DNA of 38,057 nucleotides from contig JAMOQL010000209.1 in NCBI GenBank assembly GCA_027064025.1, positions 1 to 38,057 of the forward strand, written 5' to 3'. The notes under the pieces are model-generated. The model ran no database searches and was not told where the DNA came from. It saw only the letters and a program-made list of their open reading frames with translations. A program made the position numbers and the translations under genes. This stretch comes from Bacteroidales bacterium. Its GTDB lineage: Bacteria; Bacteroidota; Bacteroidia; Bacteroidales; JAFGXI01. Positions 7,767 through 15,755 of the stretch are shown piece by piece (positions within the stretch are counted from its first letter, which is position 1; the number at the start of each line of letters is the position of its first letter).

Positions 7767-8368
7767 AGAAATTAATAATTGTTGCATTATTATTAAACAT
7801 CAATCTTAGTTTTGCGCAAACTCAGGCACAAATAACCGCCTTTGAAAACTCTTATACACAAGAAACAGCGGGAGAATATAGTAAAGCAACGCAAGAATTA
7901 AAGCAAGTTTACAGCGAAACCTCTTACCCCATCAATCTACGTTTAGGATGGTTAAGTTATTCTTCTGGTTTATTTACAGAATCTATTGCCTATTACACCA
8001 AAGCTATTCAACTTATGCCCTATTCTATAGAAGCACGTTTAGGCATAGTCTATCCTGCTGGAGCCGTTGGTAATTGGGCTTTGGTAATAAAAACATATAA
8101 AAATATTTTAGATATCGATCCTAAAAACTACACTGCCAATTATAAATTAGCAAGCATTTATTATGGACGTAAAGAATATTCTTCAGCCACAAAATATTTA
8201 GAAACCATTATAAATCTTTATCCTTTCGATTATAATTCTACCATCCTTTATGCTTGGAATAATTATCAATTAGGGAAAATACGTGAAGCTAGATTACTGT
8301 TTAACAAAGCCCTAATGCTATCACCAAAAGATGCATCTGCTACAGAAGGACTAAGTTTAATTCAATAA
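7754..8368 (+). CDS. Secreted/periplasmic TPR protein
   Basis: 204 residues with a signal peptide (residues 1-21, ending SFAQ) and four to five tetratricopeptide repeats: LRLGWLSYSSGLFTESIAYYTKAIQ, then ARLGIVYPAGAVGNWALVIKTYK, NYKLASIYYGRKEYSSATKYLE and YAWNNYQLGKIREARLLFNKA, each separated by a short turn. It overlaps the barrel gene by 13 bases and has a clear Shine-Dalgarno GGAGG at 7743-7747, six bases before the ATG, which is notable because such sites are uncommon in Bacteroidota. It is likely a periplasmic partner of the TPR-barrel protein. No enzymatic domain is visible. Confidence 0.8.
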   Translation: MGILKKLIIVALLLNINLSFAQTQAQITAFENSYTQETAGEYSKATQELKQVYSETSYPINLRLGWLSYSSGLFTESIAYYTKAIQLMPYSIEARLGIVYPAGAVGNWALVIKTYKNILDIDPKNYTANYKLASIYYGRKEYSSATKYLETIINLYPFDYNSTILYAWNNYQLGKIREARLLFNKALMLSPKDASATEGLSLIQ

Positions 8369-8446
8369 TTCCTTAGTATGATATAAGTCATTTTGTAATC
8401 CCCAACCTTTTCCGACCTTGTGATTCTTAAATCCAAAGAATTTGCA

Positions 8447-8857
8447 ATGATAAATAGGGAGACAACAAAATCCAAAATTCCACAAACAGGAATAGAAGAT
8501 ATCGATAAACAGTATCAAAAAATACAAGCCATTATTATTGATTTGGATCATGGAATTAATAGCAATTGCATTCAACAAAATATTCCTAAAATATTTTATG
8601 GTTTAATGCATCTGCACAGTCATTATTTTGTTCAAGAACAAATTACTTTAGCAAAGTATAAATATAAAGATTTATGCGAGCTAAAAACTTATCATAAAGA
8701 ATTTCTAGACGACGTTCTATTGTATCGCGAAAAAGTAGCAAAAGAGCCCAATTCTTTTTGTACCGAAATGAAAATATTTCTAATTGAATGGTCTAAAAAA
8801 TACTTCTTAAAGAACCTGAAAGCAATAGAATTTCTTAAATCTAAAGGAGTAAAATAA
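8447..8857 (+). CDS. Hemerythrin-fold protein lacking most iron ligands
   Basis: 136 residues from the ATG at 8447; a GTG at 8420 would add nine residues. The layout follows bacteriohemerythrins: IPQTGIEDIDKQYQKI (15-26), LHSHYFVQEQ (56-65), CELKTYHKEF (77-86) and IEWSKKYFLKNL (113-124), a four-helix bundle. By alignment from memory the usual ligands are changed: the first His is Y23, the HF..EE pair keeps H59 but has Q63/E64, the HxxxH pair keeps only H83, and the final His and Asp are Y119 and L124. A working di-iron O2 site is therefore unlikely. It may be a structural or altered-metal relative. It lies alone between the TPR operon and prxQ. Confidence 0.65.
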   Translation: MINRETTKSKIPQTGIEDIDKQYQKIQAIIIDLDHGINSNCIQQNIPKIFYGLMHLHSHYFVQEQITLAKYKYKDLCELKTYHKEFLDDVLLYREKVAKEPNSFCTEMKIFLIEWSKKYFLKNLKAIEFLKSKGVK

Positions 8858-8926
8858 TACATCGCCTCACTCATAAATTTGTTGATAAAAGATTTTTTGC
8901 ATCATAATACCCAAAAATATTTCGTG

Positions 8927-8934
8927 TAAATTTG
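8927..8934 (+). promoter_or_regulatory. Candidate -7 element upstream of prxQ
   Basis: TAAATTTG matches TAnnTTTG exactly, 23 bases before the ATG at 8958. A TTTG lies at 8896-8899, but the spacing of 27 is too long for a standard -33 box, so the match rests on one element. Confidence 0.35.
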
Positions 8935-8957
8935 TTTTTATTAATCAATAAATTTTT

Positions 8958-9422
8958 ATGAAACTAGAAATTGGAGATAAAGCCCCAGACTTTAAAGGTA
9001 TTATCCAAAATGGAGAAATCGTTTCTCTATCAGATTATAAAGGAAAAAAATTAATCCTCTTTTTTTATCCAAAAGATAACACTCCAGGCTGTACCGCCGA
9101 GGCCTGTAACTTAAGAGATAACTACGAAGTACTCCAAGAAAAAGGTTTCGAACTTTTAGGCGTAAGCCCCGACACAGAGCTAAAGCATAAAAATTTTATT
9201 GCCAAAAAAAATCTTCCTATGAACTTACTTGCCGACACCGAAAAAGTCGTTCTCGAAGCTTATGGGGCTTGGGGCGAAAAAAAATTATACGGACGAACCT
9301 ATATGGGTGTTTTACGTAGCACATTCATTATTGACGAGAACGGAAATATCGAAAAAATATTCCCAAAAGTAAAAACAAAATTACATACCGAACAAATACT
9401 AGAAACTTACGCAAATAATTAA
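8958..9422 (+). CDS. bcp: Thioredoxin-dependent peroxiredoxin, BCP/PrxQ type
   Basis: 154 residues, the usual size for this family, which reduces hydrogen peroxide and organic hydroperoxides using thioredoxin. The thioredoxin-fold AhpC/TSA domain spans the whole protein. The active-site segment [20 protein letters not shown] carries the peroxidatic cysteine C45 and the resolving cysteine C50 in the CxxxxC spacing that defines the atypical two-cysteine PrxQ group. LGVSPD and [10 protein letters not shown] are family blocks. There is no signal peptide, so it is cytoplasmic. It lies 17 bases upstream of recA on the same strand, so the two may share a transcript, pairing oxidative-stress defence with DNA repair. 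Confidence 0.95.
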   Translation: MKLEIGDKAPDFKGIIQNGEIVSLSDYKGKKLILFFYPKDNTPGCTAEACNLRDNYEVLQEKGFELLGVSPDTELKHKNFIAKKNLPMNLLADTEKVVLEAYGAWGEKKLYGRTYMGVLRSTFIIDENGNIEKIFPKVKTKLHTEQILETYANN

Positions 9423-9439
9423 TAATAAAACAAAATACT

Positions 9440-10480
9440 ATGGCCAAAGAAATAGATATAAAAGCAGAAAAATTAAAAGCTCTAAAAGCAACTATCGATA
9501 AAATTGATAAAGATTACGGCAAAGGTACCATTATGAGAATGGGCGACAATGCTATAGAAGATATGGAGGTCATTTCGACAGGTTCTATAGCTCTAGATTA
9601 CGCTCTTGGCGTTGGAGGTTTACCCCGTGGAAGAGTCATAGAGATTTACGGCCCTGAATCTTCGGGTAAAACAACCTTAACCATCCATGCCATTGCAGAG
9701 GCTCAGAAAAATGGTGGTATTGCTGCTTTTATCGATGCTGAACATGCTTTCGATAGATTTTATGCAGAAAACCTAGGCGTAGACACTGAAAATCTATTAA
9801 TATCTCAGCCTGATAACGGTGAGCAAGCTCTAGAAATTACAGACCATTTAGTTCGCTCTGGAGCTGTAGATATTGTTGTCATAGATTCTGTTGCAGCACT
9901 AACTCCTAAGGCAGAAATTGAAGGCGATATGGGAGATTCTCGTATGGGTTTACAGGCTCGATTAATGTCTCAGGCACTTCGTAAATTAACTTCTTCTATC
10001 AATAGAACCAACACTACCGTTGTTTTTATCAATCAGTTACGCGAGAAAATTGGAGTTATGTTTGGAAACCCAGAAACTACAACTGGTGGTAATGCTCTAA
10101 AATTTTACGCATCTGTCCGTTTAGATATTCGTAGAATTGGTCAAATAAAAGTTGGAGATGAGGTAGTTGGAAATAAAACTAGAGTTAAAATTGTAAAAAA
10201 CAAAGTAGCTCCACCTTTCCGTAAAGCTGAATTCGAAATTATGTTTGGCGAAGGGATCTCTAAATTAGGCGAAATAATTGATTTAGGTGTTGAACACGAA
10301 ATAATTAAGAAGTCGGGATCTTGGTTCTCATATGGCGAAAATAAACTAGGTCAAGGTAGAGATAGTGTCAAAAACATCTTGAAAGATAACCTTGAACTAA
10401 TGGAAGAAATTCACAATAAGATTGTCGCTTCTATCAATGGTGAAAACAAAGAAGAAAAAGAAGACAAAAAAACAAAATAA
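9440..10480 (+). CDS. recA: Recombinase RecA
   Basis: 346 residues, normal length. RecA forms filaments on single-stranded DNA, performs strand exchange and triggers LexA cleavage. Walker A is GPESSGKT at 71-78. The Walker B region is [12 protein letters not shown]. The loop 1 and loop 2 DNA-binding region is seen in [15 protein letters not shown] and in [20 protein letters not shown]. The C-terminal tail is lysine- and glutamate-rich ([11 protein letters not shown]), as usual. The ATG is in a typical family position. No LexA-type box is recognisable in the short gap after bcp. A strong hairpin follows at 10500-10535. Confidence 0.98.
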   Translation: MAKEIDIKAEKLKALKATIDKIDKDYGKGTIMRMGDNAIEDMEVISTGSIALDYALGVGGLPRGRVIEIYGPESSGKTTLTIHAIAEAQKNGGIAAFIDAEHAFDRFYAENLGVDTENLLISQPDNGEQALEITDHLVRSGAVDIVVIDSVAALTPKAEIEGDMGDSRMGLQARLMSQALRKLTSSINRTNTTVVFINQLREKIGVMFGNPETTTGGNALKFYASVRLDIRRIGQIKVGDEVVGNKTRVKIVKNKVAPPFRKAEFEIMFGEGISKLGEIIDLGVEHEIIKKSGSWFSYGENKLGQGRDSVKNILKDNLELMEEIHNKIVASINGENKEEKEDKKTK

Positions 10481-10499
10481 CAAGCTTTCTAATTTATTT

Positions 10500-10545
10500 C
10501 TATTCGTCCAGATTCTAAATAATTTGGGCGAATAGTATTTATATT
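10500..10545 (+). terminator. Probable recA terminator hairpin
   Basis: A 15-bp stem with two wobble pairs runs from CTATTCGTCC at 10500 to GGGCGAATAG ending at 10535, with a six-base loop. It is followed by the T-rich TATTTATATT. It lies 20 bases after the recA stop. The tail is interrupted by A residues, so efficiency is uncertain. Confidence 0.65.
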
Positions 10546-10561
10546 ATTATCTAAAAAAATA

Positions 10562-11380
10562 ATGAAATTTTTTACTTTACTTATTTCTATTCAGCTCATT
10601 ATCTTAAATTCTTTTGCTCAGAATACAAATATTAGAACGCATACAGATAGTATCCTACACAAGAAAACAATTGCCATAGTCCCCTTTATGCCCCAAATGT
10701 ACTACAACGATTTATCAAGATTATGGTACAAAACTGGTGATGCTATTTGCCAAGAGAAGCAAATTAAAGAAATTTCGAACACTATTGTAAAAAACTTATC
10801 TGACAGTCTATCAGAAGAATACGACCTTATCGATTTAAACCAAAGCCAAACCATTAGTACTACCGACTTTTTATTAGAATATTATTTATTGAGCCATTTT
10901 GCTTTCGCAGATACCTTCCCACAAAAGATATCTAAACTAAATTGGATGAAAAATAAATTGAGCAAGGGAAATAAAAAAGAAGTTAACGACGGTCAATTAA
11001 GATCCGAAAGGCAAGATCATACTTATCAGTTTTTAAACGTAAAACTTCAAAACCTAAAGAAATTTAAAAAACTTTGCCGAGAATTAGGAGTCGATGAGGT
11101 TCTATTTATCAATCAATTCGATGTAAAAGGCGATTTTTCTTCACCTTATAACTCTGGACGCGAGACTGATTATTTTATCAATATTCACTATTCTTTATAC
11201 GACAAAAATGGCACTCTATTGATAGGTAACAAAACCAAATTCGCAACTACCAACGAAAAAGCTCGTTATGGATATTTTATTGACCACGACTTACGAATTG
11301 CTTCTGGTGAAATAATTAAGAAAATAAAAGAAATGAATAAGGCTCTTCTAGAGCTTCAGAAGAAAGAAAAAAAGCAGTAG
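10562..11380 (+). CDS. Secreted protein of unknown function
   Basis: 272 residues with a signal peptide (MKFFTLLISIQLIILNSFAQ, cleavage after about residue 20). The mature part opens with KKTIAIVPFMPQMYYND, a strand pattern reminiscent of the CsgG/LpoB-type periplasmic fold, followed by SNTIVKNLSDSL and YDLIDLNQ. Later come GVDEVLFINQFDVKGDF and INIHYSLYDKNGTLLIGNK, then a lysine- and glutamate-rich C-terminal helix. It is most likely periplasmic. No catalytic motif is recognised. Its final codons (11371-11380) coincide with the 3' arm of the RNase P RNA P1 helix on the other strand, so its C-terminus is constrained by that RNA. Confidence 0.7.
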   Translation: MKFFTLLISIQLIILNSFAQNTNIRTHTDSILHKKTIAIVPFMPQMYYNDLSRLWYKTGDAICQEKQIKEISNTIVKNLSDSLSEEYDLIDLNQSQTISTTDFLLEYYLLSHFAFADTFPQKISKLNWMKNKLSKGNKKEVNDGQLRSERQDHTYQFLNVKLQNLKKFKKLCRELGVDEVLFINQFDVKGDFSSPYNSGRETDYFINIHYSLYDKNGTLLIGNKTKFATTNEKARYGYFIDHDLRIASGEIIKKIKEMNKALLELQKKEKKQ

Positions 11381-11704
11381 ACCTATAAGCCGAGTTCTGT
11401 ATTCTTTAATAAAGAACTTTTGTCATTTATCTATTCGACCTACCCCTTTGCATTGAGCGAGTAACTCTAAGCGCAAATATACATGGTCTTTCAACTCGAA
11501 AGGCAGACAGCTATCTATGTTGCCATAAATACTGGTGAGCTCTTACCTCACCTTCTCACCCTTACCAAGAAAACTTGGCGGTTATTTTCTTCTCTGCTGA
11601 CTATACCCTCACGGACATCTCTCATTTCGAGAGTTCGATACTCTATGCTGCCCGGACTTTCCTCACTATAAAAATTATAGCGCGACAAAACAGCCTACTG
11701 CTTT
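11371..11704 (-). ncRNA. rnpB: RNase P RNA (bacterial class A)
   Basis: Catalytic RNA of ribonuclease P, which matures the 5' ends of tRNAs. On the minus strand the diagnostic conserved region GAGGAAAGTCCGGGC occurs near the 5' end (about 11651-11665), and the 3' conserved block ACAGAACTCGGCTTATAGG near the 3' end (about 11384-11402). Between them lie GGTAAGGGTGAGAAGG and the P3-P15 elements. A perfect 10-bp P1 helix joins 11695-11704 (AAAGCAGTAG) with 11371-11380 (CTACTGCTTT), setting the ends and giving about 334 nucleotides. A T-rich run (TTTTTTTCTTTC) follows the 3' end and may act as terminator. The convergent secreted-protein gene ends inside P1. Confidence 0.97.
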
Positions 11705-11738
11705 GCAAAGGTAAAATTTTAATTTAAACAGTATTAAC

Positions 11739-13457
11739 TTACTGCTTATTTAAAATAACGTGTTTGATAATTGAATTAGACTTTCCTTCCGAATAACTAG
11801 GAATTTTAACTTTGAAAGTAAACGACCTGTAAGACTTACTCACAACTGTTACTGTGTACTTCTCGTCAACAGGCAAAGTTGCAAAATAATTACCGTTGCT
11901 ACCCGATTCCACAAGTATCTCTTTCTTAGTCTTATTATTAAAAATTTTAACCTGAGCTTTCAATGGCTTTCCTGTATCACTATCCACAATCGATCCTCTA
12001 AGAATAGAAACCTTCTCACTGGTAAATTCTTCAGCCAACTCTTTCGAAATATTCTTATTCGATTGAAAATACTGAGTCATATCTACTTCATATATATCTA
12101 CCATTCCAAAACCTTCTGGACGTGTGCTAGAAATATAAGCTTTATCTTTCGACGCAGACAAAACAAAGTGTATTTCGTCTTTTGTTGTATTAATAGGATA
12201 ACCCAAATTTACTGGCTCCGACCATTCTCCACTTTCATCTTTCGACGAAATAAAGATATCATGTTTTCCTATAGAATTATGACCTGCAGAACTAAAAAAC
12301 AAGGTTTTTCCGTCTGGATGAATATAAACTCCTATTTCATCAAACTCTGTATTAATTACAGGACCAATATTAGTTGGTTTTTGCCATAAACCAGCCACTT
12401 TTTTCGACACCCAAATATCACCAAATCCCAGTCCACCACGTTCTCTTTCGCTCACAAAATAAAGCGTTTTCCCATCAGATGTAATAGAAGCTGAGCTCTC
12501 GAAAAACGATGAATTTATCGATTTATTATCCGACAATTTATTCATTATAGAACTATTCGGATTAGCATCTACAGGAACTGGCTTAGACCACTTTCCATCT
12601 TCATTAAATGTAGAACAATAAATATCACCGCTACCTGTAACATCTTGAATATTCTTATAGATAAATATTTGTTGACCATCTGGGGAAATACTTAAATTAG
12701 CATCAAAACCATCTGTATTAATTGGAGCTCCAATATTTTCAGCCTTGCCCCACTCGTTATTCTTATCATCCCATTTCGAAATATAGATATCATCATAATA
12801 CTGTTCGTTAGCCTCACAAATAGCACCACCTGTATTCTCTTTTCTTCTCGAAGTAAAAATCAAAGTTTGTTGGTCTGCAGTTATCGATGGCGATGCATCC
12901 ACATATTCTGTATTGATATTTTTTCCTAGATTTTTTATTGTTGCTTTTACAGGATTCGCCATCATATATTTTGCGGTCTCGCACTGACGAAGCAAACGAT
13001 TAACATCTGTTTTATTATTGGAGCTTTTTTCTTTAAATGTATAGTAATTTTCTATCGCTTTATCCAAATCTTCATTAAACTGATAAGATTTCCCTAGATA
13101 ATAAAAAGCTAAAGGATTTATCTTAGATTTTTTACCTTCTTCCTTACTTTCGTCAAATATTTTAATGGCTTTGTTGATATGAAAAATAGCTGAATCCTTT
13201 TTATTAGTTTCTTCGAAACAAACGCCCATTCTATAATTCAACTTTGCGTTACTCGGTGCCTTTTGATACAAACCTCTATATATTCGTAGAGCACCAAAAA
13301 AGTCTTTGTTATTATACAATACCCATGCTCTGGCCAAACCGACAGAAATACCATCTTCTTTATCATCTTTAGACTTATTTCTTTTATTCAAAGAATCGTT
13401 TGCAAACAGGTTTCCTACAAGTAAAATAGACAATAAAACAAGTGTAATTTTTTTCAT
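11739..13457 (-). CDS. TPR / PD40 beta-propeller / carboxypeptidase-regulatory-like envelope protein (PorE-like without OmpA domain)
   Basis: 572 residues. A signal peptide (1-19) is followed by TPR helices (residues 40-160), then a six-bladed-type PD40 propeller (about 175-455). Its repeated blade motif is seen as DASPSITADQQTLIFTSRR, ANLSISPDGQQIFIY, SSASITSDGKTLYFVSER, GVYIHPDGKTLFFSS and HFVLSASKDKAYISSTR. A C-terminal Ig-like carboxypeptidase-regulatory domain (LRGSIVDSDTGKPLKAQVKI, 487 onward) ends the protein. This architecture is that of PorE/SprF-partner proteins of the T9SS and gliding apparatus, but the peptidoglycan-binding OmpA domain of PorE is absent. The protein at 25163-26758 has the same domain order. 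It stands alone beside rnpB. Confidence 0.85.
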   Translation of the reverse strand: MKKITLVLLSILLVGNLFANDSLNKRNKSKDDKEDGISVGLARAWVLYNNKDFFGALRIYRGLYQKAPSNAKLNYRMGVCFEETNKKDSAIFHINKAIKIFDESKEEGKKSKINPLAFYYLGKSYQFNEDLDKAIENYYTFKEKSSNNKTDVNRLLRQCETAKYMMANPVKATIKNLGKNINTEYVDASPSITADQQTLIFTSRRKENTGGAICEANEQYYDDIYISKWDDKNNEWGKAENIGAPINTDGFDANLSISPDGQQIFIYKNIQDVTGSGDIYCSTFNEDGKWSKPVPVDANPNSSIMNKLSDNKSINSSFFESSASITSDGKTLYFVSERERGGLGFGDIWVSKKVAGLWQKPTNIGPVINTEFDEIGVYIHPDGKTLFFSSAGHNSIGKHDIFISSKDESGEWSEPVNLGYPINTTKDEIHFVLSASKDKAYISSTRPEGFGMVDIYEVDMTQYFQSNKNISKELAEEFTSEKVSILRGSIVDSDTGKPLKAQVKIFNNKTKKEILVESGSNGNYFATLPVDEKYTVTVVSKSYRSFTFKVKIPSYSEGKSNSIIKHVILNKQ

Positions 13458-13525
13458 ATTAATGGTTTTTTATTTTTTTTAAAAGTAGTGAATTGATTGT
13501 TTTTGAGTAAATTAAGTTAATATAG

Positions 13526-14272
13526 TTATGAACGCGAATTTAACATACTTGTAAACAACTTTACAGCTTTCTTCTTTTCGGTATCATAATTATAATCAAT
13601 CTTTTGAGTTAAATAGTTTACAAATTTTTCGCGACTAATTGTTAATAAATTAGAATATTGCTGAGGGATATTTTTAATACTCTCCGAAAAAACCTTATTA
13701 AGTTCATCTTCAATAAGTTTAAGCCTATCGTTAGCCACCCAAAGAGCAAAAGCAAAAGGCATCTTGGTATGTTTTTTCCACTCTTCGGCTAAATCTAACT
13801 TATATTTATACAAATGCTCATATTCAAAGACTCGATCACCTATTATTAGAATAGCCGAATTATCATTAATTTGAGATTCGTAACCTTTTGTTGTAGGTAA
13901 AAATTTGATGTCCTTTTTCCAAAATTTTTGTGCTAATACCTGCACTAATTTTACCGATGTTCTCGATTGATAATCTAAAAAAATAGAATCTACCTCGCTT
14001 ATTGGTTTCTGACTAAAAAGAGCAACTGATTCTACAGCACCATTAGCCCCAATACAATAATCAGTAAAAACCTGATATCCATCAATTCCCGAAAGTGCTC
14101 CAACAGGAATTAGCCCACCATCTACTTCTTTATTTTCAATCATCTCAGCACATTTTGCAGGATAATCAATGAGCAATTCTACTTTATCTTTTAATATCTC
14201 AGAAGCTCTTATCCCCTCTATAAAAGGAATCGTATTAATATATGATACTAAAACTATTCTAAGTTTACTCAT
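13526..14272 (-). CDS. mqnA: Chorismate dehydratase MqnA (futalosine menaquinone pathway)
   Basis: 248 residues from the ATG at 14272. Converts chorismate to 3-enolpyruvyl-benzoate, the first committed step of futalosine-dependent menaquinone synthesis. The N-terminus KLRIVLVSYINTIPFIEGI is the family signature, followed by LLIDYPAKCAEMI, GGLIPVGAL, FLDYQSRTSVKLVQVL, ILIIGDRV and FAFALWVAN, all typical of this periplasmic-binding-protein-like fold. A frame open to 14323 would add 17 residues that fall inside the upstream EI24 gene and lack similarity, so the inner start is chosen. It overlaps the EI24 gene by 8 bases. The other mqn genes are not in the window. Confidence 0.92.
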   Translation of the reverse strand: MSKLRIVLVSYINTIPFIEGIRASEILKDKVELLIDYPAKCAEMIENKEVDGGLIPVGALSGIDGYQVFTDYCIGANGAVESVALFSQKPISEVDSIFLDYQSRTSVKLVQVLAQKFWKKDIKFLPTTKGYESQINDNSAILIIGDRVFEYEHLYKYKLDLAEEWKKHTKMPFAFALWVANDRLKLIEDELNKVFSESIKNIPQQYSNLLTISREKFVNYLTQKIDYNYDTEKKKAVKLFTSMLNSRS

Positions 14273-15095
14273 GGAGTCTATTTTGTTTTGATTTCGAATC
14301 GTTATTAATTTCAGAAATTTCATCTTTTACCGAAATAACCGAAGCTACTACTGCAACTATTGCTACAAAACCCGAAAGGGTTAAGCCAAAAAAAGGAACC
14401 ATTAAAATAAGAGAAAAAGGCATTCCGTTTCCACTAATTACCCCTCTATTGTTTTTCATAAAAGAAACACTTTGTTTTACATTTAATCGCTGACGCTCGC
14501 TAACATAATCGGTAAACGAAAAACCATAAAAATACGAGGCTACAAAAAACAAAATAAACGGCGATACGAAACTCACTAACCAACCCACCAAAGGGATAAC
14601 TCCTAAAATAAATATCACAAAAATAATTAATAATTGATAAAATAGATTTCGTAAAGCAATGAGTATTCCTCTAACAATATCTCGCATTAATTGCTGAATA
14701 TCAAAGAGATATTCTTTTTTTAATAATATTTTTTCTGTCTTCTCGGATAAATAAGCCAAAACAGGCGACATAATAATTATAATAAGGTATCCTCCTGTAT
14801 AAGCAAAAACAAAAAAGAATGCGACTTTTAATATCAATCCAATAGTTCCCGCAAGTAGCCACGACAAAACCTGAGCACCAAAAAAAGTGGCATCGTCTAA
14901 ACTTACAGCATCGACAACTATGGCTTGAAGATAATTCGAGAACGAAGATATTGCAGCAAAACCGCCTATAAACAATAATATATTTAGAAAAACTGGGACC
15001 AAAAAGAACCAAGCTAATTGATGTTTAAAAATAAAACTTATGGCAGGTCCATAATCAGAAAAACCTTTTGCCATTCCCGTAAAAAATTTCTTCAT
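14265..15095 (-). CDS. EI24 domain (CysZ-like) inner-membrane protein
   Basis: 276 residues with an EI24/CysZ layout: an N-terminal MAKGFSDYGPAISFIFKH entry, about five or six hydrophobic segments (residues 28-55, 75-115, 140-190 and 225-255), and an internal FSFTDYVSERQRLNVKQSVSFMKNNRG segment matching the family's conserved 'D Y . . E R' region. E. coli CysZ is a sulfate permease; the substrate of Bacteroidota relatives is not known, so no symbol is given. It is first in a two-gene unit with mqnA, whose start it overlaps. It is divergent from gcvH. Confidence 0.82.
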   Translation of the reverse strand: MKKFFTGMAKGFSDYGPAISFIFKHQLAWFFLVPVFLNILLFIGGFAAISSFSNYLQAIVVDAVSLDDATFFGAQVLSWLLAGTIGLILKVAFFFVFAYTGGYLIIIIMSPVLAYLSEKTEKILLKKEYLFDIQQLMRDIVRGILIALRNLFYQLLIIFVIFILGVIPLVGWLVSFVSPFILFFVASYFYGFSFTDYVSERQRLNVKQSVSFMKNNRGVISGNGMPFSLILMVPFFGLTLSGFVAIVAVVASVISVKDEISEINNDSKSKQNRLHE

Positions 15096-15193
15096 AATAC
15101 AAATATAAACATATCCGAAGATTCAACACATTTTATATGTTAGAAAATATTTTCTGAATTCTAAAAAACGTATATAACATTAAAAAAAATGCT

Positions 15194-15201
15194 TACTTTT
15201 A
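15194..15201 (+). promoter_or_regulatory. Candidate -7 element upstream of gcvH
   Basis: TACTTTTA, one base from TAnnTTTG, lies 30 bases before the ATG at 15231, inside a longer open frame that begins at 15189. If real, it rules out the longer start. Confidence 0.3.
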
Positions 15202-15230
15202 CACATCGTAAAAAAATAAAATTTAATATT

Positions 15231-15608
15231 ATGAATGTACCAGCAGATTTAAAATACACAAAAGAGCACGAGTGGGTAAAAGTTGATGGAAACATTGCAA
15301 CTGTAGGAATTACAGATTTTGCTCAAAGTGAATTAGGCGATGTTGTTTTCGTTGAAATTGAAACAGAAGGCGAAGAACTAGATAAGGAAGAAACTTTTGG
15401 AACTATCGAGGCTGTAAAAACAGTTTCAGATATGTTTATGCCTATATCTGGAAAAATTATTGAAGTAAATCCTGGAATCGAAGACGCTCCAGAATCTGTA
15501 AACACCGATGCTTATGGCGAGGGATGGATGATTAAAATTGAGATGTCTGATACATCTGAATTAGATTCTTTATTATCTGCAACAGATTACGAATCAGAAA
15601 TCGCTTAA
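15231..15608 (+). CDS. gcvH: Glycine cleavage system H protein
   Basis: 125 residues, normal length. The lipoylated carrier of the glycine cleavage system, moving the aminomethyl group between the P and T proteins. The N-terminus VPADLKYTKEHEWVKV is typical. The biotinyl/lipoyl-like fold carries the lipoylation lysine K63 in GTIEAVKTVSDM, followed by the conserved GKIIEVN and YGEGWMIKI blocks. An in-frame ATG at 15189 would add 14 residues that are not conserved and cover a promoter-like sequence, so 15231 is preferred. It is monocistronic, bounded downstream by a strong terminator; gcvP and gcvT are not in the window. Confidence 0.97.
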   Translation: MNVPADLKYTKEHEWVKVDGNIATVGITDFAQSELGDVVFVEIETEGEELDKEETFGTIEAVKTVSDMFMPISGKIIEVNPGIEDAPESVNTDAYGEGWMIKIEMSDTSELDSLLSATDYESEIA

Positions 15609-15627
15609 TACAAAAAATACTTATACT

Positions 15628-15660
15628 AAAGAGATAGGTTTTCGAACTTATCTCTTTTTT
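15628..15660 (+). terminator. Intrinsic terminator of gcvH with UUCG tetraloop
   Basis: A 13-bp stem with one G-U pair (AAAGAGATAGGTT against AACTTATCTCTTT) is closed by a TTCG tetraloop and followed by a run of T. It begins 20 bases after the gcvH stop and is the clearest intrinsic terminator in the window. Confidence 0.88.
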
Positions 15661-15706
15661 ATGGCTGTTATTTTCTAAAAATTTGACATATCACTATATT
15701 TAGGTA

Positions 15707-15737
15707 TTGATAGACTTAAATAAGTTCTGTATTTTTG
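15707..15737 (+). promoter_or_regulatory. Candidate promoter of the PepSY-type gene
   Basis: The -7 box TATTTTTG at 15730-15737 matches TAnnTTTG exactly; a weak -33 (ATTG at 15706-15709) lies about 20 bases upstream. The -7 box covers the TTG at 15735 that opens the longest frame, arguing for the next TTG at 15756. Confidence 0.4.
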
Positions 15738-15755
15738 GCACAAAAACTATTAAAT

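Noticed and set aside
8357-8578. A 73-residue minus-strand frame ending near the TPR gene, with a protein-like tail (GFKNHKVGKGWGLQNDLYHT)
   Set aside because: It overlaps the hemerythrin-like gene, has no start signal and no recognised family. It could be a remnant, but nothing supports it.
11483-11671. A 62-residue open frame on the plus strand
   Set aside because: It lies wholly within the RNase P RNA gene on the other strand, and its composition follows the RNA rather than a protein.
14701-15012. A 103-residue minus-strand frame rich in Cys, Phe and Ser
   Set aside because: Alternative frame of the EI24 gene with composition typical of an off-frame hydrophobic gene.
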